From positions 17,596-27,231 of the forward strand of contig DIRK01000045.1 of the NCBI GenBank assembly GCA_002427535.1: a stretch of 9,636 nt of DNA, read 5' to 3'. The number at the start of each line of letters is the position of its first letter. The stretch's first letter is position 1. Positions 1-7,174 of this stretch are shown one piece after another. This stretch comes from Mageeibacillus sp. UBA5438. GTDB lineage: Bacteria; Bacillota; Clostridia; Saccharofermentanales; DTU023. Position numbers and translations under genes: made by a program. The notes under the pieces were generated by a model, which saw only the letters and a list, made by a program, of their open reading frames with translations, searched no databases and was not told the origin of the DNA.

Positions 1-1
1 A

Positions 2-124
2 GAATCTAAAAGAGAGGACACAAAGGCCTCTATCGACAACGCTTTTTTCGGCAGCGAATAAAGGAAACAAGACATCATCGAGAAATTGATGCAATTCTTT
101 GAAAAATACTTCGGGCTGATTTAG
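2..124 (+). other. Tail of an unidentified upstream gene, possibly decayed
   Basis: Reading from base 2, the frame is open from the window edge to a TAA at 59-61 and ends in the residues SIDNAFFGSE. The same frame then stays open for another 20 codons (RKQDIIEKLMQFF...YFGLI) to a TAG at 122-124. That downstream stretch has the amphipathic look of real protein, so the TAA could be a nonsense mutation in a decaying gene, or the gene may simply end at 61. The style (short acidic and aromatic C-terminal helix) is loosely reminiscent of DDE transposase tails, but I cannot identify it. Only the extreme 3' end is in view. Confidence 0.3.
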
Positions 125-177
125 AGCTATTCCGGGAATGTTGGAAGATCCCTTACTCAACAAGACTTGTACTGAAC

Positions 178-183
178 AAGGAG
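178..183 (+). promoter_or_regulatory. Ribosome binding site for the NucS-like gene
   Basis: AAGGAG lies 7 nt before the ATG at 191. It supports this start over any internal one. No convincing -35/-10 pair stands out in 62-177. Confidence 0.75.
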
Positions 184-190
184 CGTAGCA

Positions 191-1177
191 ATGTATAACA
201 TCCGAAACAAACACGCTGAAAGGATCGAGTCCGTTACATTTTCCAGTTTAAATATGCTTGAAAGTGATATCGAAGAAATTTTGCGAAATAGCGTTGACAT
301 GATCTGCGACGAAGAAGAATCGATGCTGATTGTCGGACGTCAGGTACAAAATGAGCGAGGCGCTAGAAGTGATTTAACCGCTGTCGATAATAATGGGAAT
401 ATCGTGCTTATCGAGATTAAACGAGACCGCAGAGATGTGGAGCGCCGAAAAGAAGCATTTGAGTTTCAAGCGGTTCGATATGCCGCCAGCTACGCGACTA
501 TTGAAGAAGTGGACGATCTTGTCAAAAAAGTTTATGCCCCCTATATCGACAAATATGAAGATGAATTCGAGCTGGGTGAATTAACCTCTTATGAACTCGG
601 TGTCCGCAAACTGAATGAATTTCTGTGCGAAAATGACGCTGAACAAAATTTCAACGCAAAACAAAGAATTATTCTTGTTGCTTCTGATTTTGATGAACAA
701 ACGCTTTCTGCCGTCGCATGGCTCAACAGCAACGGCGTCGACATGAGCTGTTATCGATTGACCCCTTACAAACTGAACGAATCGATCTATTTTCACACAG
801 AGAAAATACTCCCCGTCACCATCCACAATGATTATTACGTGGACCTAATGGATAGATCTCGAGCAACAACCGTTCGCAGAACAGGAAAATTAACAAGACG
901 CAGTTTGCCAAGAATAGAACAGATGCTCGAATGGGGAATTGTCAAAGCAGGTGACATTATCGTGGCGAAAGGACATGAGTACGAAGGGAGACTCTTGGCT
1001 AACGGAAATATCTTCGCGGATAATGAAGAAAAATCCATGCAGGTATGGTTGAAAACAATCTATGGTTGGTCAAGCATCCAAACCTATGTGTTTGCCGTAC
1101 ATAAAGAAACAGGAAAAACCTTGGCGGAACTTCGAGAAGAATATATGAAACAGGAAGCGCTCGAGAAGCAAGAATAA
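191..1177 (+). CDS. PD-(D/E)XK nuclease-like protein (NucS/DUF91 type) with C-terminal RAMA/DUF4357-like domain
   Basis: This 328-residue protein looks like a DNA endonuclease. Residues 20-110 carry a PD-(D/E)XK core: a leading helix with E25, then SDLTAVD at 60-66 with acidic D61, the strand IVLIEIK at 71-77 with E75 and K77, and a following helix with FQAVRYA at 92-98. This arrangement is typical of the NucS/DUF91 and related families, which cut mismatched or branched DNA or act in restriction. RIILVASDFDEQTL at 159-172 is also characteristic of the group. Residues about 235-316 form a separate small domain (GIVKAGDIIVAKGHEYEGRL, then GW, then GKTLAEL at 308-314) resembling RAMA/DUF4357-type modules found on restriction enzymes. 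That assignment is less secure. The gene is single, preceded by a good ribosome binding site, and converges on the DUF488 gene 58 nt away. I infer a defence or repair role; the target is unknown. Confidence 0.8.
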   Translation: MYNIRNKHAERIESVTFSSLNMLESDIEEILRNSVDMICDEEESMLIVGRQVQNERGARSDLTAVDNNGNIVLIEIKRDRRDVERRKEAFEFQAVRYAASYATIEEVDDLVKKVYAPYIDKYEDEFELGELTSYELGVRKLNEFLCENDAEQNFNAKQRIILVASDFDEQTLSAVAWLNSNGVDMSCYRLTPYKLNESIYFHTEKILPVTIHNDYYVDLMDRSRATTVRRTGKLTRRSLPRIEQMLEWGIVKAGDIIVAKGHEYEGRLLANGNIFADNEEKSMQVWLKTIYGWSSIQTYVFAVHKETGKTLAELREEYMKQEALEKQE

Positions 1178-1235
1178 TATGTTTTGGCAGTCGGGTAGGC
1201 AGTTGGTCTTTGCCTGCACGCCATTCTTCCAACCA

Positions 1236-2114
1236 TCACAGATCTCCGCTTTTGATTTGGTGTCTTCTTGCCAAATAGTCACTGACAACATGCCGGTGAC
1301 ACATCCTCGGATCAAGTTCATAGCACATCAAAGCAATGCGCGTATGTTGCTCCAAAAGCTCTAGGACCTCATCCAGAGAACTGTGCTTATCGGCTAAGGA
1401 GACGGCGTAATCATGAAAGAGCCGCTTGTAATCGGGTTCGCTATTCAAAGAACCTCGCAAATTGGCCGCTATCCCAAGATCAGGAATATGCCTGTATTTG
1501 ATTCCAAGTGTATTGGTTATGCCCTGAAGCTTTTTCTTTGAAAAACCAAATTTTCGGCTTAAGGGATTCCTGCGTACATCACAAAGCAAACGCACATCCT
1601 TTAGGATTAATGTATTGAGAAATGCCTCCAAACTTTTGCCTTCGTAACCAATCGTAAACAACACCTGTTCATTATGCGTATAGGAATGTTGGATTTGACG
1701 GATTTGTTTCAGCTCTTCTCCGCTAAACAGTCGATCAATTATTTCGCTCTTCATCGCATAATACGGGTATTCACGGTAAGCCAACCGAATCAGTTCATTA
1801 CCCCTCTTAGAACAAATCTGATGCCTTTTTTCAACCGGATGGTCTCCCACCGCTCGGTACTTCGTACTCCCTTGATCTATATGGCGCGAAATAAAACCAT
1901 CCCTATGAAGAATGTCTAAGTCTTCTGCTAACCGGAACGAATACGAACCGAACTTATAAGGGACAAATTCGTAATAATTTGACCCCTCCCTGATCACATT
2001 CAGGAAAATGAGTTTTTGTAAGTCAGTGGCAGACACACTTTCCTTTAGCTGGCGCAAAAAAGATAACAGAAACCTCTGCCTTATAAACGTCGGTTGACCG
2101 GCTTTAGGTTCCAT
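1236..2114 (-). CDS. Winged-helix-like/DUF488 fusion protein
   Basis: This 292-residue protein has two parts. Residues about 12-90 resemble the winged-helix-like domains of the YwgA/SocA (Panacea, DUF4065-like) group: LQKLIFL at 32-38, then YYEFVPYKFGSYSF at 47-60, then a helix with EDLDIL. Residues about 150-285 are a DUF488 domain with its usual marks: FTIGYEGKS at 153-161, DVRRNPLSRKFGFSK at 179-193, YRHIPDLG at 207-214, and the signature MCYELDPRMCHRHVVSDYL at 263-281 with C264, C272, H273 and R274. DUF488 has no firmly established reaction that I know of; the conserved Cys/His/Arg cluster suggests an active or metal site. The ATG at 2114 follows AAGGA by about 10 nt; the ATG four bases upstream runs into a stop at once. 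The gene stands alone and faces the NucS-like gene. Confidence 0.82.
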   Translation of the reverse strand: MEPKAGQPTFIRQRFLLSFLRQLKESVSATDLQKLIFLNVIREGSNYYEFVPYKFGSYSFRLAEDLDILHRDGFISRHIDQGSTKYRAVGDHPVEKRHQICSKRGNELIRLAYREYPYYAMKSEIIDRLFSGEELKQIRQIQHSYTHNEQVLFTIGYEGKSLEAFLNTLILKDVRLLCDVRRNPLSRKFGFSKKKLQGITNTLGIKYRHIPDLGIAANLRGSLNSEPDYKRLFHDYAVSLADKHSSLDEVLELLEQHTRIALMCYELDPRMCHRHVVSDYLARRHQIKSGDL

Positions 2115-2180
2115 CCATTTATCATCCTTTCCACGTATATTCTATTTTCATGCTGTTGACGACCGTATTATCCGCTAAAG

Positions 2181-2339
2181 TTAGTTTATCACTGCTCCAG
2201 GATAGCGATTATCTGAGATTTCGTCGTTTCCTGCTAGATTAAGACAATAATAGCCGCGTTCAAAATCATGCAGAGTAATGCCAGGCATCACGCGTAATGG
2301 CAATCCAAATCTAACGTGCGTACAGCACGCCGATCGCAT
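2181..2339 (-). other. Small 52-codon reading frame of unknown status
   Basis: An ATG at 2339 opens a 52-residue frame ending in TAA at 2181. The product (middle part ITLHDFERGYYCLNLAG, end NRYPGAVIN) has a protein-like composition, and the other frames in 2181-2255 are full of stops. A GGAGG lies 12 nt before the ATG, longer than ideal. It is not recognisable as any family. It could be a genuine small gene upstream of the DUF488 gene (66-nt gap), the C-terminal stub of a decayed gene, or chance. Confidence 0.22.
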
Positions 2340-2487
2340 TCAAGATGGGATCCTCCAAAAAGACACGCTTTTTACGAGTCCCTCCGCGGCATCCAGTTTT
2401 GTTGTTTACGCAAGTTCCAGCGGAATGGCAATGTGGCGTAACGAGCAAGGCAAGACGCTGAAAGCGCTTGAGAGTCATAGTGACTGA
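2278..2487 (+). pseudogene. Orphan DUF4357 domain, remnant of a lost restriction/nuclease-type gene
   Basis: The frame open from about 2254 and containing an ATG at 2278 ends at a TGA at 2485-2487. Its last 50 residues match the DUF4357 pattern closely: RIQDGIL, then LFTSPSAASSFVV, then SSGMAMWRNEQGKTLKALE. DUF4357 normally sits at the C-terminus of larger proteins such as GIY-YIG or other nuclease and restriction-related proteins. Here the first half of the domain and any catalytic part are missing; residues before about position 2330 do not look like DUF4357. No ribosome binding site precedes the ATG. I therefore read it as a truncated remnant rather than a working small gene, with real homology confined to about 2330-2487. 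It ends 11 nt before the helicase stop codon, on the opposite strand. Confidence 0.65.
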
Positions 2488-2498
2488 GCAAATTCTAT

Positions 2499-5390
2499 TT
2501 ATACCCGAGTAATGGGGCTCAGATTGATAAACAATTTGCTCAAATCTTCTTCGTTTGCGACATCTCTCAATAGTTGTTCGAGCAGTTCCTCCTGCCTCGG
2601 TTGCCCCATTGTGAGGCGATAAAGATTTAGAATTTTTAGAAGGCGTTGGTACATTGCCTGATCCTTGCTGTACGGATAAAGAGGGACAATTCTTTCAATT
2701 TTGACGGATCCGCCGTTATCAAGGCTCCAAAAAGGAATGAGCTCCGGATCTTTTTCACTTCTCATTTTTTCCGCTTGTTCGAATAATTCTTCCCACACGT
2801 CCTGAAAAAATGTCATACCTTCAAAATCTCTCGCCAAGCTTTGCCGAATGGCCAAGCATTTGTAGCGATTAATACGCCCCTCTCGTTGTTCAATGTCAAC
2901 AGGATTGTGCGGCAGATTCCAGTGCATGATCTTGCGTGTATATTGATGGAAATCGAGACCTTCTTGGCCAATGGAAGTGGTCGCAAGGACAAAAGGCCTA
3001 AAGGGTGAATTAAATGCGACGCGCAGATTCTCTTTTCGTTGTGAAGTCGTAGAGTCAATTTTTGTCTGGAAATATGCGACCGCAAAATGGGATCGCATAC
3101 GAATCCGTTGCCTTCTTTTGCCCACATAACGCGAATAAGTATCCACCGGATAGCTGGCAGTCATCACCTCGATCGCTTCGCACATCTGATCACACAATCG
3201 CTCGGGATCTTTCTCATTTAAAATGTGCGCGTATTCATCCAGCATCGCGGCAAAATTGCCCGCTACACAGTACCGTAGCACATTCAGATAATAGGCCTCA
3301 CTCGACCGTTCCCTAGAGCTCTCAACAGCCGCGATCGCCTCCGGTTTATCAAAAAGATTAGCCATTCCTTGCGCAAAACGTTCAGCGTTATCGAGGTCTC
3401 CGCCGAAGGTGCGTAGCGCACAAATGGCTGGAGAACCTATCGCAATGTGCGTATAAATGTCGATTAATTGAGAGTCCTTTAAGCGTTCCGGAAGCTCGTA
3501 TTCTACTTGCAGTTCTTTCAAATTCGATTCGATTTTTGGTTTCAGCGCCCGCTTAATAGGACCGATCTTCTGTCCCATATAATCGAGAGGATTATAAATG
3601 TCGGCCAAAATCGCATTCGGTTTTGTCAGGACGCGATCACGTCTGTCTGTCAGACGTGGCGTGGGGTAGCGGCGTCTATTCTTATCGCGATCCTCCGTAA
3701 AATAGCCTTTCCCACGTTTATTCTCTTCCTTTTTATACATTTCCCCAATTGTCCTGTGCTCACATTCGTAAGAGAGCATTGTTGCAATCATACGCGGAAC
3801 CATCTCCCACGCTGAGAATACAAGGATCTTCGAGAGCTCATCTTTGCCACGCCAGACGCCCGCCGGTTCGTAATAGGGCACGGAAGGGGGAATCCATAAA
3901 AGCTTATGAATATCCTTTGCAAAGACTTCTTTCATGAGCTTTTCAAGGCGAGCGTTATGCGTTTCGAGTTGTTTGTAACTCCGAATTCTCTTCTCATTAA
4001 CAAACAAATACTTGCGTGCATTTTGCCTTATCCTAGGTTTGCGATTTTCAATCGCTCGTTTGTATTGGTAGTCCTCCATAAATGACAAAAGATAAGGTGA
4101 CGATTTCACGTAATCAACAGGAACAGTAATCTCGTCGTGAAGATTTGTCGCATGGACAAAAGATAAGATATCTGAATCGGAAATCGAGACAATATCGTTC
4201 GTCTTAGCCTCATGAACTGCCTCATTATTGCCATTCAATAGAAGCCGCTCAGTACGGCACATGACGTCATACATACGTTTTTCGACATCAGATTTTAAAG
4301 GAAGGATGGTATCAATCGCGGTCGTATTTTCGCGCAATTGTCGTGCATAGTTGCGCCAAGTTTCTTTGAACGAATAGTTTTCTTCTTCATCTAGATGCAA
4401 AAACCGCATCAACTGGAAAAATTCGTGGTAATGTTCATCTATGCCAATCTCCGCACTTTCTTCCAGTGTCTGGTAAAGCTTAAAGGGTGTCGCGGATAGT
4501 AGGAGCGTATTAGTCTTAGCTTCTTCGAGGAATGCTTTTGCAAGCATCCCTGTTTCTGTTTCTTTGGAGGCGGTAGTCAATTCTCTGAAACGTTGAAACT
4601 CATCCATGATGACAAAATCCGGCTGTAGCCTTGCAACACTGATTTTGGCAAAGATGAAGCGCAAGGCAGCAATTGCTTTAACGTCATTTTGCAGAATCGC
4701 CATAACAATATCGTCACCCATCTCGGCCACTAAAGCTTCGTGCAGTTCCGCCAAATACAAGCCATTTGTCATTTCATTGCAATTCATGACTTTATTGCGC
4801 ATATCGTCGAGCGCAATTGGGAAACCGATTTTTGCATCACGCGTAAAAAAAGATTCCAACTGATCCTTATAGGGTGAAAATTGTGGCATCCTTTCAAGCA
4901 CCGCTAATATTAGTGCTCGCTCATTCGCGTTGCCCGATCCGGAGGTCAACTTGAAAGAGGTCATAGGTGTTAGCGGGATAAGGTGAATGAAATTGCTTTG
5001 GGTGTTGCGATCATTTTCCTGCTCACAGAGCCTTAAATGTTGCATCGATAAACGCGCATCGGATACGCCATCTAACGTGACATCGTCATGTATTTTTAAT
5101 CTTCGGAGATTTTGGTTGGCAATAGAAGCGTTTGAACAGATGTAAAGCACCTTAAACTGTGATGGGCCGTTTTCACGAGCGTTGTTCTTTTCCCATGCTA
5201 CACGCGCTAATTTAGCTATCAAGCCCCGCGCGACCAGTGTCTTGCCAAGGCCGACTTCATCCGCCACGAGTACACGTTTTTGTCCCTCCTGATAGAGTTG
5301 GAAACAGCGATCGACGGTCGCTTTTTGGAAATCTTTCAGCCCACTCAAAACAGCCCGTTCTCGTTCTATTAGCGTGTTCAAATCCATCAT
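2499..5390 (-). CDS. Superfamily 2 DEAD/SNF2-like helicase, third gene of the operon
   Basis: This 963-residue cytoplasmic protein should be an ATP-driven DNA (or RNA) translocase. Visible motifs in order: Q-like LKDFQKATVDR at 18-28; Walker A DEVGLGKT at 44-51; Ia-like LYICSNASIANQN at 82-94; LTPMTSF at 140-146; Walker B DEFQ at 263-266; motif III SATPF at 299-303; motif IV KILVFSAWE at 521-529; motif V TTSIGQEGLDF at 804-814; motif VI QREGRINR at 835-842. All catalytic positions look intact. About 220 residues, rich in charged helices, separate motifs III and IV, and about 250 more lie between IV and V, so the two RecA lobes carry large family-specific inserts. Its ATG overlaps the PLD stop codon as ATGA, with GAAGG 8 nt upstream. 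I infer it is the motor of a defence complex with the PLD and DUF6361 proteins. Confidence 0.9.
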   Translation of the reverse strand: MMDLNTLIERERAVLSGLKDFQKATVDRCFQLYQEGQKRVLVADEVGLGKTLVARGLIAKLARVAWEKNNARENGPSQFKVLYICSNASIANQNLRRLKIHDDVTLDGVSDARLSMQHLRLCEQENDRNTQSNFIHLIPLTPMTSFKLTSGSGNANERALILAVLERMPQFSPYKDQLESFFTRDAKIGFPIALDDMRNKVMNCNEMTNGLYLAELHEALVAEMGDDIVMAILQNDVKAIAALRFIFAKISVARLQPDFVIMDEFQRFRELTTASKETETGMLAKAFLEEAKTNTLLLSATPFKLYQTLEESAEIGIDEHYHEFFQLMRFLHLDEEENYSFKETWRNYARQLRENTTAIDTILPLKSDVEKRMYDVMCRTERLLLNGNNEAVHEAKTNDIVSISDSDILSFVHATNLHDEITVPVDYVKSSPYLLSFMEDYQYKRAIENRKPRIRQNARKYLFVNEKRIRSYKQLETHNARLEKLMKEVFAKDIHKLLWIPPSVPYYEPAGVWRGKDELSKILVFSAWEMVPRMIATMLSYECEHRTIGEMYKKEENKRGKGYFTEDRDKNRRRYPTPRLTDRRDRVLTKPNAILADIYNPLDYMGQKIGPIKRALKPKIESNLKELQVEYELPERLKDSQLIDIYTHIAIGSPAICALRTFGGDLDNAERFAQGMANLFDKPEAIAAVESSRERSSEAYYLNVLRYCVAGNFAAMLDEYAHILNEKDPERLCDQMCEAIEVMTASYPVDTYSRYVGKRRQRIRMRSHFAVAYFQTKIDSTTSQRKENLRVAFNSPFRPFVLATTSIGQEGLDFHQYTRKIMHWNLPHNPVDIEQREGRINRYKCLAIRQSLARDFEGMTFFQDVWEELFEQAEKMRSEKDPELIPFWSLDNGGSVKIERIVPLYPYSKDQAMYQRLLKILNLYRLTMGQPRQEELLEQLLRDVANEEDLSKLFINLSPITRV

Positions 5391-7174
5391 TTTAGTACCT
5401 TCTCAAACTGATGGAAGAGGGCTCGAAATTCGGAGGGAACAATCCCTTCACTCGCAAGCGCCATCACATCTCCAATTTCTTTTAGGCGTTCCGGTTCATT
5501 AGCGGCAATGTTTAGCATTCGTTCGTACAAAATGGGAGTATCAAATAGCTTATTTACGTAGGTTGTACTAACCATCGAATCACGACCATTTTCCAAAAAG
5601 GCGGTCACCGGATCATCACTCAAAATAAGCGCGATGTACTTAAGAAACACCTCTCTGTTATTGACAATCTCGCCGAAAATAGCTTCATCACGTTTTTCTG
5701 GCATCTGTTTGGTAGGAATCTTAATCACCCGTCGGAGGGTACGTTCTCCCAAAGATGCCTTCACCTCGTACCACTCCGACAATCTACGAAGCGGAATGTC
5801 GGAAAATACGATTTGCGGCGCAAACGCTTTGGCTTGACTGCACAGGAGTGGAGACAGCGTGAGCGCTACATTAGTCATTAAAGCCTTGGATGTCATCACG
5901 ATTCGGTACAGGCCCTCCGATTCCTCCTCAATAATGGCTTCATTGCGACAGGAAGAAAGTAACCTTATCGCGCTTTCAAGGTCTCCCAATAGATCCTCTA
6001 CGTCACTCACCTCATAATCACCCGGAATCACTTTTTCAAAGGGGTTCGTTTTCTCATCCGAACCAAAAAAATCTTCTTTCAATTTCTCCACATTTAAATA
6101 TCGCTGCCGCCCGTAGAAGGAAACCATGCACTCGACATTACCTCCGTGAAAAGCACTGTGCGTCGCATTCGCAGAGCCAAGGGCCAGCATGGAACGTGAA
6201 CCTTTAGTCTTAAGATAGATTTTTGCATGAATATCTTGGGTTTTGGTGTACCCTTCCTCAATGATACCCTCCTCTCCATCCACCACTTCATCTTTCATCG
6301 TGTATGTTTCGAATGCCTCCATCAGCGTGCTATCAAGTTTTGACAACTCCGATTTTCTCGTGATCAAAGTACAATCTGGATTCGAAAGCCTCCGCTGTGC
6401 GAACGCGTGTATGATCGATTTACTTAAGAACGGTGTCACTATAAAAAGTTTGTGAAAAGTATCCTCGAGTATTTTGTGAGTCGCCATGCCGATACCATAA
6501 GCATTAAAATCAAAGCGTTCGAACGCGCGCCCCAAAGGATGGGACGGTTTTCGCCAAGAAATATTTTCGATTTCATCCGCCAAACGTCTCAAGTATCGTT
6601 TCTTATTCTGAAGCTCGCTATTTCCATAAGCAGACCTTCTTTGACTTAGCCACATAAGGAAAGACCGCATCGTCTGTCCCGTTGTCGGTCCAGATTCGAT
6701 GACGATATCGTTGTCATCAGCACTTTCAAGCAGCATTGCGATATCCCAACTGCGGTCAAAAGTGAGGTTTTTCGACAAAACGATTAGTCTGTATTTGGCA
6801 GGACGTTCTTTCGACTCGTATTTCAAAAACCATACTTTTGGGTGAAAGGATTTTCCTTCTTTGAGATTGATCTCCACTACGCTGTCTTCGAGCAAGGAAA
6901 GTAAGGGGCTAGGGTTGGATGGTCTTTTTATCTGTCCGCCTTGGCAAAAGAGCAAAATCCTTCGGTTCGTTTTTCGAATTGCCTGGAGCATATGTATGGG
7001 GCTTTGAGTCAATTCGGTATTAGCCTCAACATCAAGGCCTACGATCGCACAGAGTGTCGTTAATGCTTCAAGATCCAGTGAGTAAGTTGTCCCTACCGCA
7101 AAAGCAAGTTCATACCCCTTAGGCGGCATAAGGCAGTCTTTGTATTTGAGGCGACTTCGTTGCACATCAAACAT
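5387..7174 (-). CDS. PLD/HKD-fold nuclease-like protein, second gene of the operon
   Basis: I place the start at the ATG at 7174 (595 residues). It has AAGGAG at 7184-7189, 9 nt upstream, and overlaps the DUF6361 stop in ATGTTTGA. An in-frame start 15 codons earlier would lie deep in the DUF6361 gene. Two phospholipase D half-sites are visible. The first is HPKVWFLK from residue 111, followed by VLSKNLTFDRSWD at 132-144. The second is HAKIYLK from 316, followed by LALGSANAT at 330-338 and NVE at 346-348. His, Lys and the S-x-N element are kept, while the Asp of the classical HxK(x4)D is not obvious in either. The PLD fold in prokaryotic defence usually means a DNA nuclease. There is no signal peptide. 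The C-terminal 250 residues are unassigned. Coupled translation with its neighbours implies one complex or pathway. Confidence 0.85.
   Translation of the reverse strand: MFDVQRSRLKYKDCLMPPKGYELAFAVGTTYSLDLEALTTLCAIVGLDVEANTELTQSPIHMLQAIRKTNRRILLFCQGGQIKRPSNPSPLLSLLEDSVVEINLKEGKSFHPKVWFLKYESKERPAKYRLIVLSKNLTFDRSWDIAMLLESADDNDIVIESGPTTGQTMRSFLMWLSQRRSAYGNSELQNKKRYLRRLADEIENISWRKPSHPLGRAFERFDFNAYGIGMATHKILEDTFHKLFIVTPFLSKSIIHAFAQRRLSNPDCTLITRKSELSKLDSTLMEAFETYTMKDEVVDGEEGIIEEGYTKTQDIHAKIYLKTKGSRSMLALGSANATHSAFHGGNVECMVSFYGRQRYLNVEKLKEDFFGSDEKTNPFEKVIPGDYEVSDVEDLLGDLESAIRLLSSCRNEAIIEEESEGLYRIVMTSKALMTNVALTLSPLLCSQAKAFAPQIVFSDIPLRRLSEWYEVKASLGERTLRRVIKIPTKQMPEKRDEAIFGEIVNNREVFLKYIALILSDDPVTAFLENGRDSMVSTTYVNKLFDTPILYERMLNIAANEPERLKEIGDVMALASEGIVPSEFRALFHQFEKVLK

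Larger units (their letters stand above)
2115..2498. other. 384-bp interval without an intact gene, holding gene remnants
   Basis: This gap separates the DUF488 gene start from the helicase gene stop. It holds a + strand DUF4357 fragment at its left-operon side (about 2330-2487) and a 52-codon minus-strand frame (2181-2339). The bases just upstream of the DUF488 start (on the minus strand) include GGATAATACGG, which could serve as a -10 region, but no matching -35 is evident. There is no clear terminator hairpin with a T-tract for the helicase operon. The mixture reads as a recombination scar between defence genes. Confidence 0.55.

Noticed and set aside
62..177. Promoter for the NucS-like gene (for example TTGAAA with TAGAGC 17 nt on)
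   Set aside because: The -10 match is poor and several equally weak pairs exist, so none can be preferred.
1195..1217. Hairpin between the two convergent genes (7-bp stem, 9-nt loop)
   Set aside because: No T-tract follows on either strand and one pair is G-U, so it is not a convincing terminator.
2311..2478. 55-codon minus-strand frame starting at an ATG at 2478
   Set aside because: It is the antisense of the DUF4357 fragment, which has clear domain similarity on the + strand; the minus product resembles nothing.
2473..2485. Palindrome AGTCA-TAG-TGACT next to the helicase stop
   Set aside because: A 5-bp stem with a 3-nt loop and no T-run on the minus strand is too weak for a terminator or a site claim.
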